A stretch of 64,000 nt of DNA from Pectobacterium polonicum (GTDB lineage: Bacteria > Pseudomonadota > Gammaproteobacteria > Enterobacterales > Enterobacteriaceae): NCBI RefSeq assembly GCF_005497185.1, contig NZ_RJTN01000002.1, positions 186,001 to 250,000 of the forward strand. The letters are read 5' to 3'. This document shows, in pieces, positions 42,068 to 51,221 of the stretch; positions within the stretch are counted from its first letter, which is position 1, and every line of letters begins with the position of its first letter. Made by a program: the position numbers and the translations under genes. The notes under the pieces were generated by a model, which had not been told where the DNA came from, ran no database searches, and saw only the letters and a program-made list of their open reading frames with translations.

Positions 42068-42574
42068 TTATTTATTTTTCTCCCACATGCGCAACCGGCC
42101 AGCCGCATTTTTATAAGGCGAAGCGGTATTAAACTGAATCATCCGCCCACGCGTCCACTTGCCGTACCAACATGCCCCATAGAGTTGTGCATCGGTATAG
42201 CGTTCAACCAGCACGATGAGCGCCAGCTTATTCGCGACAAGCTGCGCAACCAGTTCCGTCCAGTCAGTGATGTGGGCATAGTCCCGATAGAATTTTTGTG
42301 CCAGCAGGCCAAGCTGATTCCATTTATAACCGGCCACAGGGAAATCAATGGGATTACCCCGCTCTTCATCCTCATGCCATTTCAGCACTAAATTTCCCCA
42401 ACCCAGCAAATATGCCACTAGATTTGCCGGGCTCATCTGCGTTCCCTGCGCATGTCCTGTCATTTCCGGCACGAATGCCAATTCAGCAGGCACTGCATCG
42501 ATTTTCTTCATTAATAGCGCAAACTGACTGTTGATCGCCTTAATCAAAGCTTCCTTATTCTCCGGTACCGCCAT
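42068..42574 (-). CDS. ClbS/DfsB-family four-helix-bundle protein
   Basis: Member of the ClbS/DfsB (DinB-like) family, whose ClbS member protects against colibactin; other members have unknown roles. I chose the ATG at 42574 (MAVPENKEALIKAI) with GAGG upstream, giving 168 aa. Helical segments with ETGHAQGTQMSPANLVAYLLGWG-type and KWNQLGLLAQKF blocks fit the family. It follows the flavin monooxygenase gene on the same strand by about 90 bases. Confidence 0.8.
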   Translation of the reverse strand: MAVPENKEALIKAINSQFALLMKKIDAVPAELAFVPEMTGHAQGTQMSPANLVAYLLGWGNLVLKWHEDEERGNPIDFPVAGYKWNQLGLLAQKFYRDYAHITDWTELVAQLVANKLALIVLVERYTDAQLYGACWYGKWTRGRMIQFNTASPYKNAAGRLRMWEKNK

Positions 42575-42665
42575 CGCATAACCTCGGTTTTCTGCCCCAG
42601 ATAAACCTAGATTACCGCCTGCGATACCGTGCGATGTTGTCATTACGCATCTTTTTAACCACCGA

Positions 42666-43646
42666 TCAACGTTGCGCCAACAGCCGGATCGATGCCTCAC
42701 GCTCGCTCGGGGACGTCACGGGCGTGTGGATAATGAACTCATCCACGCCAAAACGTTGATGGTAGCTATCCAGACGCTGATGAATCTGCTCCGGCGTACC
42801 GTAAAGCACATGGCGTGGCTCCTGCTCGATACGGAAATCTGTCACACCCGCCTGCCGAACGAAATTGTCTGCCAGTTCCTGACTTCCTACCGTCAGCGGC
42901 GGTTTGTTTTCAATATAAACCTTATAATTATGTTGTGTGCTGGCCAGCGCTTCCGCCTCGTCATAACGTTCAGCGGCAATCACCGACAGCGACAGCAGCG
43001 TCTGAGCGCTGGCGGGTTTCAATTCCCGGTAGCTCAAGAGTGATTCCGTTAACAGTGTTTCGCTAGCATTAATGAACCCGGCGAATACAAAATTCCAGCC
43101 TAGCGATGCGGCTAGCTGCGCACTCTCCCGGCTGGCACCCAACAGAAAGCGCTGCGGCTCATGCTCCGGCAGCGGCGTCGCATTTAGGCGTTCGGCGCTA
43201 TCATCATGGCTGTCGAGAAAATGGTTTAACTGATGTAATTTCTCCGTGAAGGTAACGCGTTCAATCTCACCAATTTCCTGCTGAAGTGCGCGCGTCGCCC
43301 GTGGCAGCCCGCCAGGGGCTTTACCGATGCCTAAATCAACACGTCCACCCGCCAGCGCACTGATGACATGGAAATTCTCTGCAACCTTATACGGACTGTA
43401 ATGCTGTAACATCACGCCGCCGGAACCGATGCGCAGCGTTGTCGTGTGCGCTAACAGCCAGGTGATCAAAACCTCGGGAGACGATCCGGCCAATTCATCG
43501 GAATTATGATGCTCGGAAACCCAAAAGCGGTAATAGCCAAGTGCTTCCGCCACTTTCGCCAACGACACGGTTTGCGCCAACGCCTGCGCCGCACTCATTC
43601 CTTCGGCGATAGGGCTTTGATCTAATAAACTGAGCTTATATCCCAC
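42666..43646 (-). CDS. LLM-class flavin-dependent oxidoreductase (YtmO/MsnO8-like)
   Basis: Luciferase-like monooxygenase using reduced FMN. The 326-aa TIM-barrel protein shows RFWVSEHHNSDELAGSSPEVL, IGSGGVMLQHYSPYKVAENFHVI and GRVDLGIGKAPGG, which are hallmarks of the MsnO8/YtmO group. It is divergent from the M20 hydrolase gene across an AT-rich promoter region. With the NtaA-type monooxygenase, flavin reductase and ABC importer nearby, it likely attacks a sulfur-containing compound. Confidence 0.88.
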   Translation of the reverse strand: MGYKLSLLDQSPIAEGMSAAQALAQTVSLAKVAEALGYYRFWVSEHHNSDELAGSSPEVLITWLLAHTTTLRIGSGGVMLQHYSPYKVAENFHVISALAGGRVDLGIGKAPGGLPRATRALQQEIGEIERVTFTEKLHQLNHFLDSHDDSAERLNATPLPEHEPQRFLLGASRESAQLAASLGWNFVFAGFINASETLLTESLLSYRELKPASAQTLLSLSVIAAERYDEAEALASTQHNYKVYIENKPPLTVGSQELADNFVRQAGVTDFRIEQEPRHVLYGTPEQIHQRLDSYHQRFGVDEFIIHTPVTSPSEREASIRLLAQR

Positions 43647-43914
43647 GATGTTTCCTTATTTTAGCGACTATCCGTTAACGCTATTCATAGCAATAAATAG
43701 CCATAACAAAAAAAATAGAATAAGAAGAATGTTGCATAAAAGTGTGAAAAATAAATATCAATAATGAATTTTGTTAGCAAAAATATTCATAATAAATGAA
43801 TGCAAAAAAGCGCCATCATAAAAAGACATGAAATATAACCAGACGGTATTTATCCATTGAGTAGCTATCGGCTACCTTTACCATGTTTACATTTTGTTAA
43901 GGAGGTGTATTGAT
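43647..43914. promoter_or_regulatory. divergent AT-rich promoter region of the sulfur cluster
   Basis: Strongly AT-rich DNA between divergent genes, with several A/T runs and ATTCATA-type repeats (around 43684 and 43787). It is a likely site for a CysB/Cbl-type or local regulator. No specific site is assigned. Confidence 0.4.
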
Positions 43915-45111
43915 ATGGCTGAATCTATCCCCTGTTGTGATACGTCATTTGAGCAACAGTTAATTAACTGGCGACGGCACTTACATCAGTACCCGGAATT
44001 ATCCAATCAGGAACACCAAACCACCGCGCACATTACCCGCTGGCTACAAGAGAAAGACATCCGTCTGTTACCTCTGGCGTTAACCACAGGCGTTGTTGCC
44101 GAAATTGGTCACGGCAGCGGCCCAACCATTGCGCTGCGTGCCGATATTGATGCACTACCCATTGAAGAAGGGGTTGATGTCGATTTTCGCTCCCAGCATG
44201 CTGGCGTCATGCATGCCTGTGGCCACGATTTCCATACCGCCGTAATGCTCGGCGCTGCTTGCCTGCTGAAAAAACGTGAGCATGTCTTACCGGGTAAAGT
44301 CAGGTTATTTTTCCAACCGGCAGAAGAAGTGTCTACCGGTGCCAAACAGTTTATCCGTGCCGGCGCACTCGCCGATGTTGACGCCGTTTTCGGCCTGCAC
44401 AATGCGCCGGAGCTTCCTGCGGGGACGTTTGCCACGCGCAGCGGCCCGTTTTATGCCAATGTGGATCGCTTCGCTATTCACATTACAGGCAAAGGCGCGC
44501 ATGCAGCCAAGCCGGAACAGGGTATCGACAGCATTGTCACCGCCTGCAATATCGTCAACGCGCTGCAAACCCTCCCCAGCCGCAGCTTTAGTTCGCTGGA
44601 ATCGCTGGTGATCAGCGTCACGCGCATTCAGGGCGGCAACACCTGGAACGTACTACCGCAAACAGTAGAGCTGGAAGGAACCGTACGCACCTACAATGCC
44701 GCGATCCGTGCGGAAATACCGGAGCGGATTGAGCAACTGATTGGTGGTATTGCCCTTGCGCTGGGCGCCAAAGCGGAACTGAAGTGGTATCCCGGCCCGC
44801 CTGCTGTCGTGAACACTAGCGAATGGGCAGACTTCAGCAAGCAAATTGCCAGAGACGCAGGTTATCAGGTAGAAAACGCCGAACTGCAAATGAGCGGTGA
44901 GGATTTTGCCCTGTACCTTCAGGAAGTGCCGGGCACGTTCGTCAGCATTGGCTCAAACAGCGAATTTGGCCTGCACCACCCTCAGTTCAACCCAGATGAA
45001 AGCGCCATTGCGCCTGCATCACGCTACTTTGCACAGTTAGCAGAAGCCGCACTGCATCGCCTGCGCACCACGAAAGTTTCCCCACCACAGGCGGTACTGT
45101 CTTCATCGTAA
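43915..45111 (+). CDS. M20-family amidohydrolase (HipO/SndB-like deacylase)
   Basis: Zinc-dependent deacylase expected to remove the N-acyl group from an amino acid such as an N-acetyl-S-substituted cysteine. I chose the ATG at 43915 with a near-perfect AAGGAGGTG upstream, giving 398 aa. Metal-ligand blocks are MHACGHDFHTAV, FQPAEEVSTGAK, GLHNAPELPAG and FGLHHPQFN. The dimerisation domain lies between about residues 185 and 300. It is in the cluster with acetyltransferase and ABC genes. Confidence 0.9.
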   Translation: MAESIPCCDTSFEQQLINWRRHLHQYPELSNQEHQTTAHITRWLQEKDIRLLPLALTTGVVAEIGHGSGPTIALRADIDALPIEEGVDVDFRSQHAGVMHACGHDFHTAVMLGAACLLKKREHVLPGKVRLFFQPAEEVSTGAKQFIRAGALADVDAVFGLHNAPELPAGTFATRSGPFYANVDRFAIHITGKGAHAAKPEQGIDSIVTACNIVNALQTLPSRSFSSLESLVISVTRIQGGNTWNVLPQTVELEGTVRTYNAAIRAEIPERIEQLIGGIALALGAKAELKWYPGPPAVVNTSEWADFSKQIARDAGYQVENAELQMSGEDFALYLQEVPGTFVSIGSNSEFGLHHPQFNPDESAIAPASRYFAQLAEAALHRLRTTKVSPPQAVLSSS

Positions 45112-45130
45112 TACGCTAATTTATAAAACT

Positions 45131-45170
45131 AGCCACCTTCGTCTGGTTAATCTGGCGGAGGTGGCTATTT
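45131..45170 (+). terminator. probable terminator after the M20 gene
   Basis: AGCCACCT pairs with AGGTGGCT across a 20-nt loop (extended by CG pairs), followed by ATTT. It is moderate quality. Confidence 0.55.
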
Positions 45171-45249
45171 CCTGAATAATTCTCGTTGGCAGACTGATGA
45201 CAAGTTTACAGGATTAAAACGGGGGTAATGGAATAGAAGAGTAAAGCGT

Positions 45250-45292
45250 CCGCGCCAGGGATGGCGCGGCTCGAGCTTACAGGGATGTACTC
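45250..45292 (+). ncRNA. two hairpins with GGGA loops (CsrA/RsmA-type motifs)
   Basis: CCGCGCCA-GGGA-TGGCGCGG (45250-45269) and, within GAG...CTC, TACA-GGGA-TGTA (45278-45289). The second matches ACARGGAUGU, the core of the CsrA SELEX consensus, in a hairpin loop. It could be the 3' region of the M20 transcript, an independent RNA, or an interspersed repeat; similar GGGATG hairpin pairs may occur elsewhere in related genomes. Confidence 0.45.
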
Positions 45293-45372
45293 GCAGCGTC
45301 TTTACGATCTATCCATTGCCCCCGCTCGACGCACTTTATCTGCAAGGCTTGGCGTCTGGTTAGTGTATTTCA

Positions 45373-45921
45373 TTAACCCCGAACAGCATGATAACCACGG
45401 GAAAAATACACCAGACCATCGGTACTTTCGCCCTGCTTAATCGCTAACACCCGGCAAATAAAGATATCGTGCGTCGCCGCACTCACCACTTCCTCAACCC
45501 GGCAGTCAAATGCAACTAAGGCATCCCGCAACACCGGTGAACCCGTGTGTAACACGTCCCACTCCGCCGCCGCAAACCGTTCTTCAGTAGACGATCGGCT
45601 CCCAAACAGCGACGACAGCGCTTCGTGATCTGCCGTTAGCGTATTGACGCACAAATGTTCATTCGCCTGAAACGTGGGATACACTGATGAACCACGATTC
45701 AGACACACCAGCAGCGTGCCAGGCGTGTCGCTAACGCTGGACACGGCGGATGCCGTAAATCCGGCCTTACCTGCCGAGCCATCCGTCGTAACGATATTAA
45801 CCGCTGCGCTCAATTTTGCCATTGCATCACGAAACGCCTGCTGGTCAACGGCGGTCACCGCCGCGGAGGGAACGGCGTCATTCACGGTTGCGCGTCGTTC
45901 AACTGTCAAATCAGACATCAA
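45373..45921 (-). CDS. flavin reductase (RutF/HpaC-like)
   Basis: NAD(P)H:FMN reductase that supplies reduced FMN to two-component monooxygenases. The 182-aa protein belongs to the flavin_reduct family: [44 protein letters not shown] and [15 protein letters not shown]. It has a long N-terminal extension of about 28 residues. It is divergent from the NtaA-type monooxygenase, its likely partner. Confidence 0.9.
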   Translation of the reverse strand: MMSDLTVERRATVNDAVPSAAVTAVDQQAFRDAMAKLSAAVNIVTTDGSAGKAGFTASAVSSVSDTPGTLLVCLNRGSSVYPTFQANEHLCVNTLTADHEALSSLFGSRSSTEERFAAAEWDVLHTGSPVLRDALVAFDCRVEEVVSAATHDIFICRVLAIKQGESTDGLVYFSRGYHAVRG

Positions 45922-46198
45922 ATTTTATCCTTTAGATACGGCGAGACACATAGCCATTAACATCATACTAACAAAACAAGTCGCGCCATCATCTGAAATT
46001 TTTGAATTTCATTATACATTTTTGTTGTTTTACATCATACCTCGCCTCATCAATAGTGAAAACACGCTATTAACGTCCTATTAACCTTTCATTGAATACG
46101 TGAATACCTATTGATGGCTTATTGATTGATAGCCGGTTTATTGATGGATTGTTTTCACCTTCATGGAAGTGTGTTCAATTAATAAAAGGTTTCGAATA
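45922..46198. promoter_or_regulatory. divergent promoter region for flavin reductase and monooxygenase
   Basis: AT-rich spacer with an inverted GAAATTTTTGAATTTC-like element around 45997-46012 and repeated TTGATGG/TTGATTG motifs near 46110-46148. No regulator is assigned. Confidence 0.4.
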
Positions 46199-47527
46199 AT
46201 GAGTGAAAAACAAATATCATCAAAACGGCAATTAAGACTGGGTTTAATATTACAAGGTGCGGCGGGAAATATGTCCGCATGGCGACATAAAAACGTCGTG
46301 CCAGACGCCAGTATTAATTTTGGTTTTGTCCTGGACGCAGTGAAAAAAGCCGAACAGGGTAAATTCGACTTTGTCTTCGTGGCTGATGGGTTATATATCA
46401 ATGAAAAATCCATCCCTCACTTTCTCAACCGTTTCGAGCCGTTAACGCTGCTCTCTGCACTGGCTACCGTCACCAGCCATATTGGCCTGGTCGGCACACT
46501 GTCGACATCGTATTCAGAGCCCTTTACCACCGCCCGACAGTTTTCCAGCCTCGATCATCTGAGCAATGGCCGCGCAGGCTGGAACGTGGTGACATCACCG
46601 TTGGAAGGGTCAGCGAAAAATTTTTCCCGCGCACAACACCCGGAACATGCGCTGCGCTACCGCATTGCCGATGAATTTCTTCAGGTGGCGAAAGGGCTGT
46701 GGGACTCCTGGGAAGACGATGCCTTTATTCGTGACAAAGCCAGTGGACAGTTCTTCGATCCTGAAAAGTTACACACGCTGAATCATCAGGGGGAATTCTT
46801 CTCGGTACAAGGGCCGCTGAATATTGGCCGATCCGCGCAGGGTCGCCCGATTGTGTTCCAGGCTGGCGCGTCTGAAGACGGCCAAAAACTGGCGGCGAAA
46901 CACGCTGACGCTATCTTCACCCATCAACACACACTGGAAGATTCACAGCGCTATTACCGCGAAGTGAAGCAAAAACTGGAAGAAAACGGTCGCCGCGCCG
47001 ATCAACTGCACGTCTTCCAGGGCGTCAGCGTCATTGTCGGCAACGATGCAGAAGACGTAGAGCGCCAGTATCAGGAAACGGCACAGCTCGTCACGATCGA
47101 GGATGCCCTCAACTATCTGGGTCGCTATTTTGAACACTACGACTTCTCACAACATCCACTGGATGAGCCTTTCCCTAATATCGGCGATCTGGGGAAAAAC
47201 AGCTTCCGCAGCACGACCGACGAAATCAAACGCAACGCGCAGGAAAAAGGCTTAACGCTGCGTCAGGTTGCGCTGGAAGCCGCATCACCGCGTCCGGTCT
47301 TCAGCGGTACGCCTGAGCAGGTGGCGGATGGCTTACAGCTCTGGTTTGAAAATGGTGCGGCAGACGGCTTCATTATTCAGGGTGGCACGCCGGATACGCT
47401 CAATCACTTTGTCGATCGCGTCGTTCCTCTGCTGCAACAGCGTGGCCTGTTCCGTCAGGAGTATGCCGGCTACACGCTGCGGGAAAATCTGGCTCTGGAC
47501 TATCCGGTGAATCAATTCACGCGCTAA
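46199..47527 (+). CDS. NtaA/SnaA/DszA-family FMN-dependent monooxygenase (YtnJ/YxeK-like)
   Basis: Two-component flavin monooxygenase. I chose the ATG at 46199 (442 aa). Family blocks are [59 protein letters not shown] and [15 protein letters not shown]. Relatives in B. subtilis (YtnJ, YxeK) act on N-acetylated S-substituted cysteines. It is first in a run with two binding proteins, an acetyltransferase, a permease and an ATPase. Confidence 0.9.
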   Translation: MSEKQISSKRQLRLGLILQGAAGNMSAWRHKNVVPDASINFGFVLDAVKKAEQGKFDFVFVADGLYINEKSIPHFLNRFEPLTLLSALATVTSHIGLVGTLSTSYSEPFTTARQFSSLDHLSNGRAGWNVVTSPLEGSAKNFSRAQHPEHALRYRIADEFLQVAKGLWDSWEDDAFIRDKASGQFFDPEKLHTLNHQGEFFSVQGPLNIGRSAQGRPIVFQAGASEDGQKLAAKHADAIFTHQHTLEDSQRYYREVKQKLEENGRRADQLHVFQGVSVIVGNDAEDVERQYQETAQLVTIEDALNYLGRYFEHYDFSQHPLDEPFPNIGDLGKNSFRSTTDEIKRNAQEKGLTLRQVALEAASPRPVFSGTPEQVADGLQLWFENGAADGFIIQGGTPDTLNHFVDRVVPLLQQRGLFRQEYAGYTLRENLALDYPVNQFTR

Positions 47528-47549
47528 TTCGCGCTACAGGAGGTTCACC

Positions 47550-48485
47550 GTGAAACGTTCCCCTTTTATTACCGCGACAAATCTGGCGACGCTACTCAGC
47601 GCCACGCTGGCAATAAGTGCACAGGCGCAAGACGCGGGATTCGTCAGCCGTATCGATCTCAAGGCCAACCAGACGCCCATTCGCACGGGGAAAAATACCG
47701 AAGCTATTGCGCAGATTCCGGCTCATTTCAAATTCGTGACGCCGGGTAAGTTGACCGTTACCGTCTCGTCGCTCAGCTCACCGCCGCTGTCGTTGCTGGC
47801 TGACGATAACAAAACGATTGTCGGCAGCGACGCCGACATCGCACGACTGGTGGCCGACAGTCTCGGGCTCGAACTCAAGCTGGTTCCTGCTTCTTGGGAG
47901 GACTGGCCGCTGGGTATCACGGCGGGGAAATACGATGCCGCTATTTTTAATATTGCCGTGACAAAACCGCGCAAAGAGAAGTTCGATTTCGCTACCTACC
48001 GCATTGATACATTGGGTTTCTACGTGAAATCGACCAGCAAAATCACCGCAATCAACAAGCCAGAAGACGTAGCAGGCCTGAAAGTGATTGTCGGTTCCGG
48101 TACTAATCAGGAAAACATTTTGCTGGGTTGGGATCGACAAAACCGTGCCAACGGCCTTCCCCCCGTGCAGCCGGTTTACGTCACCGACGATGCCGCCGCC
48201 AATCTGAGCATTCAGTCTGGGCGCGTCGATGCGTTTTTCGGTCCCCATTCCATCGGGGCTTATAAAGCGGCACTGACGGGCAAGACGCGCATGGTAGGCA
48301 AAGGTCCGACGGTCGCTTACGTCGCGGTCACCACGCAGAAAGGCAATGGTCTGGCGCAGGCAATCAGCACCGCCATCAATGGCACGATCCACAACGGTAG
48401 CTATGCACAGGTATTGGATCGCTGGGGTGAAGACGATGAAAAGGTCACACAATCCGTGGTGAATCCGCCGGGTATCGGTGATTAA
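47550..48485 (+). CDS. amino-acid-type ABC binding protein (first of two paralogues)
   Basis: Periplasmic solute-binding protein, SBP_bac_3 family. The 311-aa protein has a signal peptide ending about SAQAQD. The binding domain has VGSDADIARLVADSLGLELKLVPASWEDWPLGI and GLKVIVGSGTNQENILLGW. It closely resembles the next gene throughout. AGGAGG precedes the start 22 bases after the monooxygenase stop, so the genes are co-transcribed. Confidence 0.92.
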   Translation: MKRSPFITATNLATLLSATLAISAQAQDAGFVSRIDLKANQTPIRTGKNTEAIAQIPAHFKFVTPGKLTVTVSSLSSPPLSLLADDNKTIVGSDADIARLVADSLGLELKLVPASWEDWPLGITAGKYDAAIFNIAVTKPRKEKFDFATYRIDTLGFYVKSTSKITAINKPEDVAGLKVIVGSGTNQENILLGWDRQNRANGLPPVQPVYVTDDAAANLSIQSGRVDAFFGPHSIGAYKAALTGKTRMVGKGPTVAYVAVTTQKGNGLAQAISTAINGTIHNGSYAQVLDRWGEDDEKVTQSVVNPPGIGD

Positions 48486-48553
48486 GTAACGGTAACCAAC
48501 CTAAAAAGTGACAACGTCACCATTATAAATAATCACCTGCAAGGGAAAAAGAG

Positions 48554-49534
48554 ATGCAAAAAGAGATCGCACACACCACCGCACATTCGGTCGCAACACC
48601 TCGCGTGCGCCCATCGCTTTTAACAACGCTACTGACAGGATCGCTACTGCTCGGCACGCTGTCCGCAACCAGTGTACAGGCCGCCATCGATCTGAAAGCC
48701 AATCAGCAGCCACTCCATGCACCGAAAAATGCAGAGGCCATCACGCAGATTCCAGCTGATTTTAAATTTGCCACGCCGGGTAAATTTACCGTGGCAGTAG
48801 CAGCACTCGGTGCCGCTCCTCCGCTGGCGCTGTTCGCGGAAGATAACAAAACCTTGATTGGTAGCGAACCGGATATTGCCCGGCTGGTGGCAGACAGTCT
48901 TGGGCTGGAACTGAATATCGTTTCAACCTCGTGGGAAGACTGGCCTCTCGGTGTGGCGTCGGGTAAATACGATGCCGCGATCACCAATGTCACCGTCACC
49001 AAAGAGCGTAAAGAAAAGTTTGATTTCGCCACTTACCGCATCGATTCACTCGGTTTCTATGTGAAATCCACCAGTAAGATTCAATCCATCAAGGAAGCGA
49101 AAGATATCGCCGGACTGAAGATTATCGTCGGTTCAGGCACTAATCAGGAAGCCGTACTGCTGGCGTGGGATAAACAGAATCGCGCCAACGGCCTGCCCGC
49201 CTTTCAGCCGGTCTATGTCACGGATGATGCCGCCGCCAACCTCAGCCTGCAATCCGGCCGTTCCGATGCCTATTTCGGCCCCAACGTGATCGGAGCATAC
49301 AAAGCAGAGCTGACGGGCAAAGTTAAGCATGTCGGCACGGTCAACGGCGGTTACCCCAACGTCGCACATATCGCGGTCACCACGCGAAAAGGCAGCGGGC
49401 TGGTGCAGCCGATTAATACCGCGCTGAACGGCGTGATTAAAAGTGGTGAATACGACAAGGTGCTGAACCGCTGGGGAGAAAGCATCGAACGTATCGACCG
49501 TTCAGAAATCAATCCTCCAGGATTGGGCGATTAA
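48554..49534 (+). CDS. amino-acid-type ABC binding protein (second paralogue)
   Basis: Second SBP_bac_3 protein, 326 aa, with an extended signal region (cleavage about VQAA before IDLKANQQP). It shares long blocks with the preceding protein, such as DNKTLIGSEPDIARLVADSLGLEL, YRIDSLGFYVKSTSKI and QPVYVTDDAAANLS. Two binding proteins in one importer operon also occur in B. subtilis (ytmJ and ytmK). They may recognise different S-substituted cysteines. Confidence 0.92.
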   Translation: MQKEIAHTTAHSVATPRVRPSLLTTLLTGSLLLGTLSATSVQAAIDLKANQQPLHAPKNAEAITQIPADFKFATPGKFTVAVAALGAAPPLALFAEDNKTLIGSEPDIARLVADSLGLELNIVSTSWEDWPLGVASGKYDAAITNVTVTKERKEKFDFATYRIDSLGFYVKSTSKIQSIKEAKDIAGLKIIVGSGTNQEAVLLAWDKQNRANGLPAFQPVYVTDDAAANLSLQSGRSDAYFGPNVIGAYKAELTGKVKHVGTVNGGYPNVAHIAVTTRKGSGLVQPINTALNGVIKSGEYDKVLNRWGESIERIDRSEINPPGLGD

Positions 49535-49619
49535 TCCCGCTCAATGGCTATCGGGACGCCATGATCGACACGCCATGGTTACCGATAGCCCCTATACGCA
49601 AATGAATCAGGAGCACCCC

Positions 49620-50174
49620 ATGTCCGACGACATTTTCATTGTTACCCAGCCCGAAGATCCTATCGTGGCTCCGATTATCGACGGCCTGTTCGCGGAATAT
49701 GCGCAGCGTTATGGCGATTTTTTTGGCGAGCGGGAAAGCGATCCGCCGGGTATTTACCAGCAGCCACACGGCATTTTTATTGCGCTGCTGCGTCAGGGCA
49801 TCCCCATCGCTACCGGTGCGTTTAAACGCTATGACAACACCACCGCCGAAATTAAGCGGGTATGGACGGATAATTCGCTGCGCCGTCAGGGGTTGGCAGG
49901 GAAAGTGATGCAAGAGCTGGAGCAACATGCCCGGAGACTAGGCTATCAGCATTTTTTCCTGACGACGGGCTTCCGGCAGCCTGAAGCGGTGCGTTTATAC
50001 CTAAGCCACGGTTATACCCCTCAGTTCGATACCACCGTCGATCCAGTGACTTACAGTATTCCGCCTTACGACGGGCGTTTACCGTTTAAGAAAGCGCTGT
50101 TCGAAACGGCAACGCCACAGGCTGCGTGGCAAACGGAAGTCGAGATGATCAACCGCCATTTGAAAGTGTGTTGA
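49620..50174 (+). CDS. GNAT-family N-acetyltransferase (YtmI/YxeL-like)
   Basis: Acetyl-CoA-dependent N-acetyltransferase. I chose the ATG at 49620 with CAGGAG upstream, giving 184 aa. The acetyl-CoA loop is visible as VWTDNSLRRQGLAGKVM. The C-terminal part has HGYTPQFDTTVDPVTYSI. In the related Bacillus pathways an acetyltransferase of this kind N-acetylates the S-substituted cysteine before oxidation. Confidence 0.88.
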   Translation: MSDDIFIVTQPEDPIVAPIIDGLFAEYAQRYGDFFGERESDPPGIYQQPHGIFIALLRQGIPIATGAFKRYDNTTAEIKRVWTDNSLRRQGLAGKVMQELEQHARRLGYQHFFLTTGFRQPEAVRLYLSHGYTPQFDTTVDPVTYSIPPYDGRLPFKKALFETATPQAAWQTEVEMINRHLKVC

Positions 50175-50240
50175 TCCTTACGCACCGCAAATAACTCAAT
50201 GGATTAACCACAAAACGACATTTTTCAGCATCACCTTCAA

Positions 50241-51197
50241 ATGGTATCGATCATGACGCAATCTCTACAAACGTCTTCTCAACAGCCACCGCTGAGCCGG
50301 GCACAGGAACCACCATTACACATTGTTCCCGCGCGTTATCCCTTCCGCTTTGCCGGTGCGCTGTTTTCGCTGTTTATTTTTGCCGGGATTATTCAATCCA
50401 TCGCGCTGAATCCACGTTGGGAGTGGGCAGTCTTTGCCGAGTGGTTTTTTAATCCGGTAATCCTTACCGGATTAGGGCAAACGCTGCTGCTGACCGCGCT
50501 TGGCACATTATTCAGCATTATTTTCGGCACCGCGCTGGCGCTGGCTCGCCTTTCGCCGTCGTACCTGCTTTCCACGCTGTCATGGCTGTATATCTGGCTA
50601 TTTCGGTCACTCCCGCTGATTTTGGTGTTGATCATCCTTTACAACTTCTCTTATCTCTATGACGAATTGGCATTAGGCATTCCGTTCACCTCCGTCGTAT
50701 TCCTGCGCTATCCGACGATTGACCTGCTGGATCAATTTTCCGTCGCCGTTCTTGGCCTGACGCTGGTGCAATCCGCGTATACGGCGGAAATTATTCGCGG
50801 CGGCATTCTCGGCGTGGACGCGGGTCAGTTTGAAGCCTCTGCGGCACTCGGTCTGCCCGGTGGTCGCCGCACGGTGCGCATCATTCTGCCGCAGGCGCTA
50901 CGTTCCATTCTGCCCACCGGCTTCAACGAAATCATCAGTCTGGCGAAAGGCACTTCGATCGTTTACGTACTGGCACTGCCGGAGCTGTTTTACACCGTTC
51001 AGGTCATCTACAACCGTACACAACAGGTTATTCCGTTGCTGATGGTCGCTACCATTTGGTACCTGCTGATCACCACGGTGCTATCCGTCGTCCAATACTA
51101 CGTGGAACGCTATGTGTCCCGCGGTGCGGTGCGTGAAATGCCGCTGACACCGCGCCAGAGACTCGTCCGTTTCCTGACGCGCAAGCGCGCACGTTAA
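50241..51197 (+). CDS. amino-acid-type ABC permease
   Basis: Inner-membrane permease of the HisM/QM family. The 318 aa are longer than usual because of a 30-residue cytoplasmic N-terminus. The ABC coupling segment is EASAALGLPGGRRTVRIILPQALRSILPTGFNE. Two start codons (50241 and 50253) are possible and neither has a strong ribosome site. It is the only permease gene, so it probably works as a homodimer. Confidence 0.92.
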   Translation: MVSIMTQSLQTSSQQPPLSRAQEPPLHIVPARYPFRFAGALFSLFIFAGIIQSIALNPRWEWAVFAEWFFNPVILTGLGQTLLLTALGTLFSIIFGTALALARLSPSYLLSTLSWLYIWLFRSLPLILVLIILYNFSYLYDELALGIPFTSVVFLRYPTIDLLDQFSVAVLGLTLVQSAYTAEIIRGGILGVDAGQFEASAALGLPGGRRTVRIILPQALRSILPTGFNEIISLAKGTSIVYVLALPELFYTVQVIYNRTQQVIPLLMVATIWYLLITTVLSVVQYYVERYVSRGAVREMPLTPRQRLVRFLTRKRAR

Positions 51198-51221
51198 CCC
51201 CCCAGATTCTGGAGATTCACC

